NCBI GenBank assembly: GCA_002105175.1
Contig: MCGE01000005.1
Span: 1-64,000 of the forward strand
Length of the DNA: 64,000 nucleotides
Source of the DNA: Absidia repens
Taxonomy: Eukaryota > Mucoromycota > Mucoromycetes > Mucorales > Cunninghamellaceae
Reading direction: 5' to 3'
Shown here piece by piece: positions 36,691 to 51,714 of this stretch. Numbering within the stretch: position 1 is the first letter of the stretch; each line of letters begins with the position of its first letter. Both the position numbers and the translations under genes were made by a program. The notes below the pieces were generated by a model, which worked only from the letters and a program-made list of their open reading frames with translations, was not told the origin of the DNA and made no database searches.

Positions 36691-37289
36691 CGCAGACTTT
36701 ATTCAGCTTATTTCACTCACCGTTACATATAGTAGAAGCCATAGAACCTCCTTCTTTCGCACGAGTATCAATTATTTTCATATCAATATATTTCACTATA
36801 CCTCAATTGAATTGAACAAACAAAAACTGATTGCTTCAATATATACTACAGTCTAATTATGTGTGTGTTTGATGGTTTGTTTGTTTGTTTGTTTTTTATT
36901 GGTTTATATGAAAAATAAAATGAGAGTATAGCACAGGTGGATAATGTGAGCCCTCATATTGCAGCGGAATATTCATGTAAATTTAAAAGTATCTCGTTTC
37001 CAAGTTTTCTTGGTGCATGAAAAAAAATGATATATTCGGCTTTTGGAATATCACAATACTAGAAATATAGTGCTTGTGTTCTTTGATAAACCATCTTCAA
37101 CAGAATTTTGCGGAATCATCTAAATATATCTTGTCAGCCTCATTATCATATGTAGCTCGTCATCAATACCTAGAAATGTAAGTATAAAAAAAGGAGAGAC
37201 ATAGAAAAGAGACGATATAAGAATATTGTAAGACAGTAATATGCTTTGGACTCTGTAGGATGAATAAACTGATATTTTATATATATATA

Positions 37290-37323
<34 letters not shown>

Positions 37324-37345
37324 GGGGGATAAACTAATAAGAGCG
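36691..37345. other. Spacer before the kinesin 3' end
   Basis: No gene is seen. It contains GTTTGTTTGTTTGTTTG (about 36874-36890), a TATATATATATA run followed by about 31 A (37280-37320), and C/T-rich sequence. It probably includes the 3' UTR of the kinesin on the minus strand. Confidence 0.4.
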
Positions 37346-40676
<3,331 letters not shown>

Positions 40677-41606
40677 TAAATGAATATAGAAGTAAACTAC
40701 AAGCGTTAGCCGATATTGTTTTCCCTTGTGAGCGCCCATGCACTTGTTATCGAATCACACCTACTCTGGGTAATACTAAAAAGTCAGCAAAAAAGGACAA
40801 ACTGTTTGTTAGGAAAAGAATCAGTCATCTTTGTTCAGTGCTGTACCTGTTGCAAGTCATATATTTTGAGAGTGTTGAGAAAAGCCGTTGTACTCATGAT
40901 ATATGTAAAAGTTTTGAGAAAAATAGATCGTTTAAATAAAAATAAAAGAAAGGATGAGAGTGTCGCGAAAAAAAATCGTTATAGGGCGTGACTTTTCACA
41001 ATTTCTGGCATTACAATTTTCAAAAAAAAAAAAAAAAAACTATTAAAATGCCGACTGACTAAGCTCTGTTCCTGTCTACAGTTTATTAACTTCGAATTGA
41101 GACGAATATAAAATAAATTAAGACTGTGCTATAATAATATGTCGTCTTAACTTTCAGTTTACATCGTCCATAAAAAATTGCACTCCCTTTCAATTGAAAC
41201 TTAAATACTCTAATCAAATACAAGAGGCATAATAAGATATCGGCTGGTCTGCGGTATAAATATTGTGATATTGACATATACACAAAATACTTCAGTATTT
41301 ATTATAAAGAAAAGGAGATAATCATGTACATGGAAGAGGATTGGGTATCGACCATCTTGTTGATAAATTTCATAAGGTGATTGATTTAAAAAAAAAAAAA
41401 AAAAAAAAAGGATAAAAAACCTAAAAGATCGTCTGGAAGAAGAATGTCGTTTTTCTTTAGAGATCGAAATCATTACATGATACTGCAAATGATGCAAAAA
41501 TCAAGGGAAAAAAATGGTTTTTATTAATTAATTTCATAAATGAAACAATGCACACACAATATAAAACAAATAAAGTGGTAAAGGAGACAAGAAATAAAGC
41601 TAACTA
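40677..41606. other. Spacer between kinesin 5' end and epimerase 3' end
   Basis: The kinesin's first exon or exons must lie here on the minus strand, but I could not fix them. Two A-runs (41021-41039, 41388-41409) are present. Nothing else is supported. Confidence 0.35.
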
Positions 41607-42635
41607 CTATTGAATGAGTCCCTTCTTTTTCGCAAACACACCAGCTTCACGTCTAATATCATCCAAAAAATCATCCAATGTATGCTTAGGGGTCCAACCA
41701 ATGAGTCTGCACTTGTCTGCACTGACACGACTATTTCCACCATAACCAAACTTGAAGGGAAGGAACTTGTAAACCTGAGAAAATTTGTCGTCATCCATAA
41801 TGAGATGTGGCTCTGGAGAGGGGATAACACCGAGTGTATGCAAATGTTGTCCGATTGATTCAAATGCCTGTCGCCATTCATAGTACCCGGATTCTGGCAA
41901 AAAATACCCGTTACGTCCAAGGTAAGTATCGGCACTCAATTCGTTCCTGACTAGTTTTTCCACCACCAAAGAATACAAATCCGCCAAATCATCCACATGT
42001 ACAATACTCCAAGAATTTTTTCCAGCACCTACTTGATATACTGCATTGTTTTGAAGAGAAACAGAAATAGCCCATGGGATTTGAGAAGAATGTGGATTGA
42101 ATGCCAAGGTACGCGATGCTTCGCCGAAAACTGTGGTAGGACCTATCAGGACAAGATCAAAGTTGGCAGAATGATCTATCAAATAAGTGTCTACCTGACG
42201 ATGAGGATTGGTGATTGGAAGATTGTTTAACGTAGAAGTATCTAAATCGCTATATATATGCTCATTGGCTTGGTTTCCATCATTGATATTGACATCGCAT
42301 ACAATTCCAGATCCAGTTGTTTGCACTAGGATGCCTCGTTGCCCAGTTTCCCTGTATTTTCGTTCGAGACCTTTAACCACCGCCTGAGCTTCTTCCAAAG
42401 AGTCGCAATTGGCTGCCGTGATAGTAATATCGTGCTTGAATACTTGTTCCTCGATGAGTGCGGAATCTGCAAGTGAGCCAATGACGGTATTGATACCATA
42501 TTGTTCCAACTTGTTCGCTTTTTCTTGATTTCGAACGAGAGCAGTAACGCTAAATTGTTTGTTTGACAGAAGTTTAGCAACCACAGCGCCACCTATGTAG
42601 CCTGTTGCTCCAGATATATAAATGGAAGTGGACAT
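41607..42635 (-). CDS. NAD(P)-dependent epimerase/dehydratase-like protein (atypical SDR)
   Basis: A single-exon frame of 342 aa. The Rossmann signature is at the very N-terminus: MSTSIYISGATGYIGGAVVA (GxTGYxG). RNQEKANKLEQYGI follows the second strand, where NADP-preferring members carry Arg. The middle contains QTTGSGIVCD, LVLIGPTTVFGEASR and SWSIVHVDDLADLYSLVVE, the last typical of NmrA/nucleoside-diphosphate-sugar epimerase-like proteins. The classic YxxxK pair is not obvious. The C-terminal part has LIGWTPKHTLDDFLDDIRRE, the usual epimerase end. The start at 42635 is preferred over 42683 because it puts the glycine motif at the N-terminus. The substrate is unknown. Confidence 0.85.
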   Translation of the reverse strand: MSTSIYISGATGYIGGAVVAKLLSNKQFSVTALVRNQEKANKLEQYGINTVIGSLADSALIEEQVFKHDITITAANCDSLEEAQAVVKGLERKYRETGQRGILVQTTGSGIVCDVNINDGNQANEHIYSDLDTSTLNNLPITNPHRQVDTYLIDHSANFDLVLIGPTTVFGEASRTLAFNPHSSQIPWAISVSLQNNAVYQVGAGKNSWSIVHVDDLADLYSLVVEKLVRNELSADTYLGRNGYFLPESGYYEWRQAFESIGQHLHTLGVIPSPEPHLIMDDDKFSQVYKFLPFKFGYGGNSRVSADKCRLIGWTPKHTLDDFLDDIRREAGVFAKKKGLIQ

Positions 42636-44321
42636 GATGAAAAAGAAAATAGCGGATAAAGAGGGAAGAGGGAAAAATGCCATCGTTTTATCTTCAAGGT
42701 TAGCTTACAAAGCACATCGGGAGTTAAATATTGCATTTGTAAGAAAAATTTGGATTTTGCGGGGACGTGAAAAATCTAAAACATGGAAGCACGAGGGAGA
42801 ATAAAACGAGATCTGAAGAAAGATCAGCACTAACCAAAAGGGCCAATTCTAAAATAATATTTAAAGCAATGTAGAGCACAAGACATGAGAAAGGCTGGAG
42901 TAATATATCTTATTAAAGCGTCAATCGGTCAACACTAATCTGCAGTGGTGAGGGTAGTAGAAAGAGGATCTATTGTACAATACATGAGACTGACTAATGG
43001 GACATTTTTCATTAAAGGATGTAAAAAGAGACATATTTTATTTAGATATAGATATAAACTATGGACAAATTAACAGTAAACTAAACTAATGAAGACTCCA
43101 GAAAGTCAACTAATGGTGGTTCTAAATCCTGACTCCAAAATGAAAAGGGTTTCCCCATGCTTCTTGTAATCCCTGTTCTGAAAACCCCTCTAAACTAGTC
43201 CTGACGCTAATCTAAGTCTAGTTTAACTTCATAAAAGTTGAATGATGAAGAAATAAAAGAAGGAAAAAGAAGGGAGAAAAAGAGGGAGCGAAAAAAGAAA
43301 AAAAGAAATTCACGTGGGCGGAACTTGAAATGGTTTTTTGTGAGGGGCTGTTTTTGAACGCACAAGCGCTGAGAACGACAGTTGTGCCGCAAAGGCTGTC
43401 CACCAAGTTTAAAATGATGAAGACGCCCAAGTCCCCACTTTTAATTATTTATTTTCAACACACACAAAAACATACTAATCGATGGAGCGCTGAGCATGGC
43501 AGTTAAATCCCAAAGGGCTGGCCACCAAAGTGTGAAATGCCGGAGTCCTCTACGTCATCCGATCAATACTACACTTCACAAAATAAAACCAGTAAAATCG
43601 AAGATTTCACAAAGCCTCAGTGGAGCGCCAGTTTTTATTAAAAAAAAAAAAAAAAAAAAAAGTTTCTATTCTAAGTGTGAGAAGCATAATAATAAATTTT
43701 GGAGGGTGTGTGTTATGACTACTATGTAATAAAAAGATGGCTATCAGTAAATAAGTACAAAATCATTTGGTACGATTTGACTTGATCCCAAATAAGCCAT
43801 TAAGTATCGTCGCAAGAGATATTTTCATGTTTATTAAATCCCTGCCTATATATAAACAGATATATCATATCAGTACACAATTCGCCATTTTTGTTATAAT
43901 GAATATTTCTTCAGTGATTTTATACCTGACGTCACTGCTGCATCATACATCTATGCATCAATAACCATATCATTCCGAATTGTCACCAGATATCCCGTGG
44001 TCCATCAATGAGCTCTTCTCAGGACGTCTATCAAAATTTGACTAAAATAATATTTCGCCTTGGAGTGTTCTTCGGGATTGGGTTATCTATCCTGTCTCAT
44101 TCCGGTAGTTGAGAATATTAAAACTAAAAAGAAAAAAAAAAAAAAAAAGATAGGAGCAAAAGATTACATTGTTGTCCATGTTTCATTTCTTTACAGTAGT
44201 ATAAACTTACTGCCATTCAAAAAACATTGGTAGAAAAGAGTGAAGTCAATTTTTTATTCTTTTGATGGTTTTCAAACACTAACTCTAAAAACTACACAAC
44301 ACATATATAAATACAAAGAAT
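42636..44321. other. Spacer with a dispersed-repeat copy
   Basis: No gene is seen. The first 200 bp are probably the epimerase promoter. A minus-strand copy of the dispersed family occupies about 42850-43350. GGAGCGCTGAGCATGGCAG (about 43482-43500) and a related GCGCTGAGAACGACAG (about 43366-43381) are both followed by AAGGCTG/AGGGCTG, suggesting a small local duplication. An A-run lies at 43639-43660. Confidence 0.45.
42850..43350 (-). repeat. Dispersed repeat family, copy H
   Basis: On the plus strand: GGTCAACACTAATC (about 42928), GGATCTATTGTACAATACAT, ATGGGACATTTTTCATTAAA, GACATATTTTATTTAGATAT, ACTAATGAAGACTCC, the core with CTCCAAAATGAAAAGGG and CCCCATGCTTCTTGTAATCC (about 43150-43171), CTAAACTAGTCCTGACGCTA, a GAAGAAATAAAAGAAGG purine tract and the end motif CACGTGGGCGGAACTTGAAA (about 43312-43331). 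Confidence 0.72.
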
Positions 44322-46094
44322 CTATTGATCATCCCCTTGCTCTTCATCTTCTTCAGGTAAATCATATTCAAAGGCCACATCCCATCTAGATCCTGGAGCC
44401 CGTGCGCTGATATACTTGATAAACCGCATAACGCCCTCGTCCCGTAATACCAAGGCCAATTCGTTTTCACCAGCAGCCATGGTTAACAAAGCACCTTCCT
44501 CATCAGCAGCCTTGTACACCGCAGCATCCTCTTCTTCATCATGGGGTGCCATGTAGCATTCATATCCGCCAAATTCCCCACTGTTCCATTTTTCTTGAGC
44601 ATCGTCCTCATTCTTGTCGGTAGTTTGTCGTGTTGAAGCCATACAAAGCGTCACATCCAAAACACCTTGACCCCGCGTATTGGTTGTTGCCAAAGTATAA
44701 TCATGTCCTGGTCTAAAGCGTCTTGCATCACCACGGTAACCAATAGGTAAAAGTTGTGTCACCACTGCCAGCCAGTGTCGGAAAGGTTCCCCTGAGAACT
44801 TGGCCTGAAGATCACCAAGTATTTTAGAAGAGTCATCATCCATCATTGAAGCACTGTTTTTGGTCTTGTTCACCACCATATACCGATGTTTATGAGGAGG
44901 TCCTTGACATTCCCAATTTCCACGCTGCGAACCAGTTCCATGAGCCACCATTTTATCCTTTCCAAATCCATCTTGTTCATCCGCTTCCGATGTTGCCTTT
45001 TTGAGCCTGTCGTGCACTTCCTTGTTAAGGATATCTTTGCACTGTACCGCCGATTCGTCCAAGAACTGTTCTGATATCTTCGATAGGGTGGCCATGTTCA
45101 AATAATGTGGGTTCATCCATTCCGCTAACGAAGTTAAGTCTTCTTCGGTCAAACCTTCGACTGCGTCATCGTCTAGAGCTGTTTGGTAGTGATCAAATTT
45201 GGAGCTAGAATCAGACTATAGAGATGAATTCGTATAAATGTTGAGCACAAGGCAAGTAGATATGTATCCCTCTTTTTTTTTACTTACTTCTTCTTGGAGT
45301 TGTTCCAGAGAGGATTTTGCTTGACCTTCTTCCACCAAAGCATTATAGCCAGGTTCACCTTTTTGCGGAATATGGAACCAACCAGAAATAGAGAGACGAG
45401 GTTTCTTTTGCGCAACAACTTCTTCCACTGAATGGAAAGAATGGCCAGGCTGGACAGTAAACATGACAAATTGGTTCCATTGGGGAGGGATAATCACCGA
45501 AGGTTCAACAGCAGGAATACCTTTTTCAATGACAGGGTAGAGTTCCAAAGCACCGCCATCCTGAGGATCCCAAATATGGTCGGGGTCAGTCAAATAAAGA
45601 ATAAACGAGACACGGCGAGTACCAATCACATCGTCATGATTCAACAAATGACAGCCATCATTGTAACTATTGATACTCATATCCGTCTTGGTGCCAGAGA
45701 GGGGTCCGCAATTGGTAACAGAAGAGATAAAGTCGCGGAATTCTTGGGAGTAGAGCGCGTTCCGAAGTGTAAACAATTGAGAGAGCTTGTCCAATTCGTC
45801 TTGAGGTAATCCATCCAGATTGGCTAAATCACCTGTTTGCCATACTTTGTAGATATCTGTTTCCTTGACTGTAAAGTGAAGATTGGACAAAATTTCCTGT
45901 CGGACCGCACGAAGAAGACTGTCGTCCATCAATTGATCAATCTTGCAGTGGAGGTAAGGTTGAGAAGTTTGAAAGGCTTTGTGGATCTTATCGACGGTGG
46001 CATCTTTAAGAAGGTCTGTATGGAAGTGTTTTTTTTGTGAGTCAAGTCGAGAGCGTTTTGCTGATCGTTCCACGTCGTTCGATAAAGTTGACAT
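44322..46094 (-). CDS. TPA1: Tpa1/OGFOD1-type prolyl hydroxylase
   Basis: This 2-oxoglutarate/Fe(II) dioxygenase family hydroxylates a proline of ribosomal protein uS12 (Rps23) and affects translation termination; the S. pombe member Ofd1 links oxygen to sterol regulation. Two exons (46094-45288 and 45215-44322) join in phase to about 566 aa, close to human OGFOD1 (542) and yeast Tpa1 (644). The N-terminal double-stranded beta-helix has the metal site HDD in LLNHDDVIGTRRVSFILYL, the distal His in GHSFHSVEEV and the 2-oxoglutarate Arg in RLSISGWFHIP. The C-terminal degenerate oxygenase domain includes NPHYLN, GPPHKHRYMV and RRFRPGHDYTLAT, followed by an acidic tail. The basic KRSR near the N-terminus could be a nuclear signal. 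There are no frame breaks. Confidence 0.95.
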
Positions 46095-46880
46095 TAAGCA
46101 GTTGTAAAAAAGTAAACAAAAAAAAAAATCAAAAAAATTTTCAAATTGGAAAAACCAGAAAGAAAAAAAAAATCTGATAACAAAAAAAAAACTGCACTTT
46201 TCTGGACGACGGAGGTTGAAATCTGAGATGAGGGAACAATGTGAACACAAAGAAACTTGGGACACCATAAAAGAGGGGAACAGTGATTTCGACTATTTCG
46301 AATCATCTATTTTGTGGATATATATCAAATATGTTTGCCAGATGTCGAATCTATACTGACAATCATCAACAGTGACGGATTTGCAGGCATTGATACTGTA
46401 TCTTGACTTGTTTTACTTTCGTCTCAAATCTAAAGTTAATAAACTGTAAGCTTATTTTGAACCATGATGAAGAGTATGCAAGGTCTTTTATTTTGCTTGG
46501 AACACTCCTCCCCCCCCCCAATTTGCATTCCCAACAGAAACCACTCTTACACTTGCAAAAAAAAAGTAATTGGCTAGGTGCAATGGACTGGCAGCTAGTC
46601 ATTGAAGTGTGAATTTTGATGGGATTGGACGGATGTCTATATCATTTTGCATTTTATGGGTAATTCCTTCTTTTAGCATATGGTGGCCGTTAAGGACTTT
46701 ATTTATCTTTATATTAACTACGCCATATACAAGAAGAAGAAAGTGACCTAGCTATATACAATACGTCAAATCTAGTGCAGGTACACACTTATGAATAGTA
46801 GAGCAAGAAAAGGAACACATTTCATACTATCCGACCTAGAATCGTCAATCAGGGCACTAGATTTATTGGGGTGACGAGTA

Positions 46881-46923
46881 GCCATAGAGCGCGCGTCAAA
46901 AAGCAGAAAGAACGCTCTATGGC
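46881..46923. other. Perfect 11-bp inverted repeat (hairpin)
   Basis: GCCATAGAGCG at 46881-46891 is matched exactly by CGCTCTATGGC at 46913-46923, with a 21-nt loop. It stands alone in AT-rich spacer and is GC-richer than its surroundings. It could be a short foldback, a protein-binding site or part of an old mobile element. No T-run follows that would make it a Pol III terminator. Confidence 0.6.
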
Positions 46924-47199
46924 ACGTGCGACACGACATTGGTTTATTTATATGGGTGGTATAGTTTAGAATTTGATAAGAAACTTACAAAAATCTACAA
47001 GAGAAAAATTTTCTTTCGATCCGGTGAAGCAGAGGATAGTATGTTCTATTGAATCGAAATAGTATATACTAAACTAAAGGCGTAGGATTCACTGTAACAA
47101 TGGATTTATTGAAAGAATTTATTGGATGAAGCAAGGGGTAGACTAATGCGAGCTTTCAGGAATGGTCGACTTTAATTTGGGACTTTATTGTAAAATGTG

Positions 47200-47660
47200 A
47201 GCTAGCATAATGTACAAGACATAAGATTGGCTAAAGGAATATTTAATTGAAGTACAACAATGGTCAACACTTATGAAAATGGTTTGATGGAAGTAAAAAG
47301 GGATCTATTGTATAAGACATGAGAGCGAGTAATGGGACATTTTTCATTGAAGCATGTAAAAAGAAACATATTTTATTCAGGTATAGATACAAAGTATGGA
47401 CAAACTAACAGTAAACTAAGCTAATGGAGTCACCCAAGAGGCAACTAATAACGGTTCTAATTCCTGAATCCAAAATGAAAGGGTTTCCCCATGCATGTTA
47501 TAATCCCTGAGCTAAACCCCTTCTAAACTAGCCCTAACACTAATCTAAGTCCAGTATAATCTCAACAAAAGTTACCTTAGTGAAAGAAGAAGAAAAAAAA
47601 GGGGGGAAAGAGAATCAAATGAAACGAAAAACCCATGTGGTCGGGATTTTAATTGGGATT
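47200..47660 (-). repeat. Dispersed repeat family, copy I
   Basis: On the plus strand: TTTAATTGAAGTACAACAAT (about 47248), GGTCAACACTTATG, GGGATCTATTGTATAAGACA, ATGGGACATTTTTCATTGAA, AAACATATTTTATTCAGG, CTAAGCTAATGGAGTC, the core ATCCAAAATGAAAGGGTTTC (about 47468-47487) with CCATGCATGTTATAATCCC, CTAAACTAGCCCTAACACTA, a purine tract and the degraded end motif CATGTGGTCGGGATTTTAAT. It is one of the best-preserved copies. Confidence 0.78.
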
Positions 47661-49306
47661 TTGAGAATCGATTCTCTCGTCACATTCTATGACTCTTGGG
47701 GTCCGCCGCTCAACGATACGGGTACTCGATTCAAAAAATAAAATCCTTCTTCTATTCTTTTTTAAAGCATCAACAATGTGGCCATCCCGTTTTTACAGCA
47801 AGCATTACCTTCAAAATCGACGGAATGACTCCTTAATTTTTTATATTAGCCAACATCGGCAGCACCGTGAATTTGCTTTATTTTTTTTAAGCAACCTACA
47901 CAGTATTCAACATCGACAGCACAGTGGCTATGCTTTTGCAATCAAAATGGATCGGTTTAATTAAATTTACATTTTTTACTGAAGAGCGGGTTGTCACTCA
48001 CCGCAGAATAGTTTACCCTCGTTACTTGGGCTAGTCATGTTCTATAACAGTCACTGCTGCCATACCATGGTCAACTATCATTCCACACATCTCTCACACA
48101 CTGTACAACCGTAATAGTATCATCTTTATATACATGTCATGCTACTGACAATGGCTTAGCTTAGTGATAGTTGCCATTGTTTATGTTTTATATCTGAATA
48201 AATTATTCACTAATAATCTCTCATACGTTTCATTTGTTTTTCATATGACACATGTACATGTAGAAAAAATTGATATTTGTGGGAAAAAAAAACTTACTAA
48301 ATAAGAGATTGAATTCATGCATGAATATATATTTCAGGTACCACTTTTTCATATTTTGACAAAACCAATCAATCGTGCACCAAATTAATGTACGATTACT
48401 GGCGGAGGATCGATTGTCCGATGTCTAGACCAAATTATTTAATTTGACTGGCGATAATCCTCTTTTTTTTTTTTTGAAGCATGACAATGTTTTGAATCCC
48501 GCGACTTTTATCAAATTGAGCGTACCCCCAAGTCTCTCCCATTGCTTGGGATCGTAACCATTCTTATGAAGCTTAGCTTCAAAATCTATAATCATGGCTC
48601 TTCATGGCAATTAAATGGAATGACCAGCAATTCTGGGATTTCAAGAGCTTCAAATCTTCGGAAAAAAAAGCATGCATTACTATTCTATGAAAAAGAAACC
48701 ATCGATCGCTTTGGTTCGAATAACTCATCCCTTTCTCTCCAAGATAAAGAATTTTATACTTTACAGATAAGTGCATTATACATTGCTAGAGTAACAATAA
48801 TACCATACAAGTATACGGATACTTCCTGCCGATTATATAATTTCTATATATTGTTCCAGACTCTAGCAGATTTTTGAATTGATGATGATATCCGAATAAA
48901 ACAGTTCACATTTTCGGTATTTTAAAAAATTATGATATACGTTGGAACCCATTGGCAAGTTGAGTACCTATTTCTTGGGTCAATGTTATTATTATTTTTC
49001 GTATGTGTAGCTACATAATTTTAAAAATAAAACTCATCCCTTTTTTTTTTTTTTTTTTCTCACAGCAACATAATCATACCCTCTTCGAGACATTCCCGAA
49101 TTCCCTTCAGCCACTTTAAACCATTTGCCTTCATTTCCGTGCATCCACTACCCCAATAGTTAAACAAAAATAACAAAACAATACTTTAAATAGAAGCTGG
49201 TTTTTATTAGAAAAAGAAAAAATGATAATAATAAGAGTCGTACTATCCTAAATAATCCATCGAATCAAAGATATCCTTTTCATTCTGCCATAAAAGTAGA
49301 TATCAG

Positions 49307-51307
49307 TCATCCTTTTTTTCGTGCACCATAGACAGTGGATGATGTCAATCCATTAGTTGTTGATGTTGGTGACATTATACTGGTCGTGGTCCTACTAATT
49401 CCAACGTCACTATCGTTCTTGTCCTTCGAATTCGATTGAGAGCTGCTGAGATTGTGATGGTGGTTATTGTTTTTGTTGTTATCCAAAATAGTACCTCTGT
49501 TGTTGTCCAATGGATGAATATGCATATGATGATCCTTTTTAGCCGATTCGTTGCTTTGTTTTGGTTTGTGTAATATATTAGTTGGCCCATTTTTGCTTGG
49601 ACAGGTGTCGTCAAAGTACGTGGTACCGTCAAGATCTTCACGTGCCCCACTATTGTCATTACAGTTGCGATGATGATAATGGTGATAGTAATGATGATAG
49701 TGGTGATAAAGACAGTCTTTCTCACCATCGTCAGAGGCGTCTCGTCTTCCGCCATTTGACGAATTGAAATTTTCTATTAAAAAAAAAAAAAAAAAGTGAG
49801 TTTGACAGGTCATTTCATTTATTCAATATTTATATTCACCTTGTTCAGCCCTAACTTGGAATGATTTTAATGATAATCGATGCTGTTGTTGGTTTTTAAA
49901 CTCTACAATAAAAAAATAAAATAAAAAAAGGCATTAGTATCATTGGCAGTCTTTTAAGTTATTTAGCATATTTTTTACCTGGGCTTTGAGAATCTTCTAT
50001 AATTGTTGATAAGTATTTCAATAATTCCACAACTGACTTTTGAGTGCGTATTGATAATAAAGGAAAATTCGGTGTTAGTATTTATTTTGGCTGCAGAGCT
50101 CTATTACTTGATTATTTTCTATGACCCCACCCTTTCCCGCATAATTTACCTCCTGTTGCTTGGCTACGCATCGCTTCAAAAATGACATTTCAGAATTCAG
50201 GCTTGCAGTACTTGATTCTAGAGTATTCAATTGGCGGCGAATTTCAGTGTATTGCTTTGCAAGTTGTGATGTTGAGCTGTGACCATCGTTTTTGTTGCGT
50301 TCGGGGATGTCATCATCATACATAATGTCAGTAGCACGCTTGCCCTTGTTCATATTTATGTTGATAAAATCACCGTTGCCAAAGCTGGTATGTGTGTAGT
50401 TTTGATTGTCGGATTCAACTATACTTTTGCTGTTGCCAATTATAGTTCGATCGTTGCTGTCATTGAGATTGTCGTCGATTGTGTCCATGTCAAAAGTTTC
50501 GTTGTCTCTGATCGAATTTAAAGGGGGTGCTGTGTTGTCGTCGATATGTTCAATATCATTTGGAGATATTAACGATGAAATCGGCATACTAGATAGTGGA
50601 GGTGATGTGGAGCCGAAAGAAGTCTCAGGCCTATCTGGTGGTGGTAGTTGAATTTGACACCGACGATTGTGGTTCCGATGATGCTGTTTCTGACGTTGTA
50701 TTGATGGAAGTTGCGTTTGAGGAGGATCTACAGTAGTCGAAGCGGACTTCCTGGAATTTCGTCGAATTTTTCGTAACTCTAGTCGTCCGTTTCGGTAAAA
50801 CAAAGGATGATGAAATTCGCATATTAGTTGACCATGTCTTGCACTATAGCTATCGTTCACCTTGTGGAATCCATACACTATAATTTGAATAAAAACAGGA
50901 AAGCCAATATTAAACATTGATCCAATTCACCATATCAATTAAACTTACTGTTTAATTGACGGACAAAACTTGGCCAGTTACTATGTTTGAAATACTGAGG
51001 TAACACCACTTTGGAAAATCCAGAAATGTCGAAAACACAAAACCGTTTACCATCGTTGGACCAGGAGATCATATCACGCAGTGCACTGTCGTCTAATATC
51101 CTATGTAGTCAATATTTAAAAAAAATCAGTAACGGGAAAAGTATAAAACCTAGAACCATTCCATATAATATGTACAACTTACAAGGATAGTTTTGTAATG
51201 AATACAGGCACTGACGAAGGTTCCACCCGGAAAGTAAAGGTTTCAACGTTTGACGCTGATTGGCCTTGATGATCATTTTTTACAGGGGAGATGTAGTGAT
51301 CCGCCAT
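49307..51307 (-). CDS. HSF-type (heat-shock-factor-like) transcription factor
   Basis: The DNA-binding domain spans three exons: VPVFITKLSL (to about 51182), then ILDDSALRDMISWSNDGKRF, CVFDISGFSKVVLPQYFKHS and NWPSFVRQLN (about 51100-50950), then MYGFHKVND (from about 50886), with phases that match. This is the canonical winged-helix HSF domain; the recognition-helix and FVRQLNMYGFHKV signatures are intact. After it come a basic segment (LELRKIRRNSRK), a Pro/Ser-rich linker, an acidic Asp/Asn-rich stretch and a heptad-type helix QYTEIRRQLNTLESSTASLN (about 50270-50190) well downstream, where a trimerisation coil would sit. The last exon has a His/Tyr-rich tract (HHYHHYYHHYHH, about 49700) and Asn/His repeats, ending at 49307. 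Short exons lie at about 50086-49985 and 49900-49840. It could be a true HSF or an Sfl1-like relative. The start at 51307 is the first ATG before the domain. Confidence 0.88.
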
Positions 51308-51714
51308 AAGGAGTTGTTCGGAAGGTACGAGGTTAATCTTTTTCTTTTCAAAAAAAAAAAAAAAAAAAAAAAAAAAAGGAGATTTCAGAAGGCGTGAAGC
51401 TATAATATAATCAAAATATGTATGTTTTTTTTTACCTAATGACAATGTCGTGAGTACTACAGAGTACGTCAAAGCAAAAGGTGAGCCAGCCAACAATTGT
51501 ACAAAAATAAAAACTACTGTAAAGAAAAAGTGGGCAAAAGCCAAAATGGCTGGATTTATTAGTGCTGCAGCCTTGCATTTTAAGGGCCGACGCTCTCCAC
51601 AGTATGTCTCTGAATCACACAAGGGTTTGGTCGGAAACTATTTGGGGCGAAAAATATGGCTAAAATAACCCTCTTTTCTTCTGACATATCCTATCCTCCT
51701 CATCATCGATCTAT
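51308..51714. promoter_or_regulatory. Divergent promoter between HSF-type factor and BCAP31-like gene
   Basis: The 407-bp interval separates the two start codons and must hold both promoters. It contains a run of about 26 A (51352-51377) and a second T-run (51425-51434). The part nearest the BCAP31-like gene is less AT-rich. I looked for tandem GAA/TTC heat-shock elements with the usual 2-nt spacing and found only TTCAGAAGG (1-nt spacing), so self-regulation by the factor is not supported by sight. Confidence 0.5.

Larger units (their letters stand above)
46095..49306. other. 3.2-kb spacer with hairpin and a dispersed-repeat copy
   Basis: I see no gene I can support. Contents: A-rich runs just upstream of the Tpa1 start (46118-46190); a C9 run near 46511; an 11-bp-stem hairpin at 46881-46923; a minus-strand dispersed-family copy (about 47200-47660) with degraded sequence of the same kind from about 47000; a local duplication of CAACATCGGCAGCACCGTGA (about 47851) and CAACATCGACAGCACAGTGG (about 47910); and T-rich runs. 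A frame of 111 codons at 48542-48877 has no recognisable domain. Confidence 0.4.

Noticed and set aside
48542..48877. Open frame of 111 codons in the Tpa1-HSF spacer
   Set aside because: No domain, poor codon texture and no neighbouring exon that extends it.
51450..51668. 72-codon frame (KAKGEPANNCTKIKTTVKKK...) between the HSF-type factor and the BCAP31-like gene
   Set aside because: It lies wholly in the divergent promoter, has no homology I can recognise and no splice link in phase to the gene that follows.
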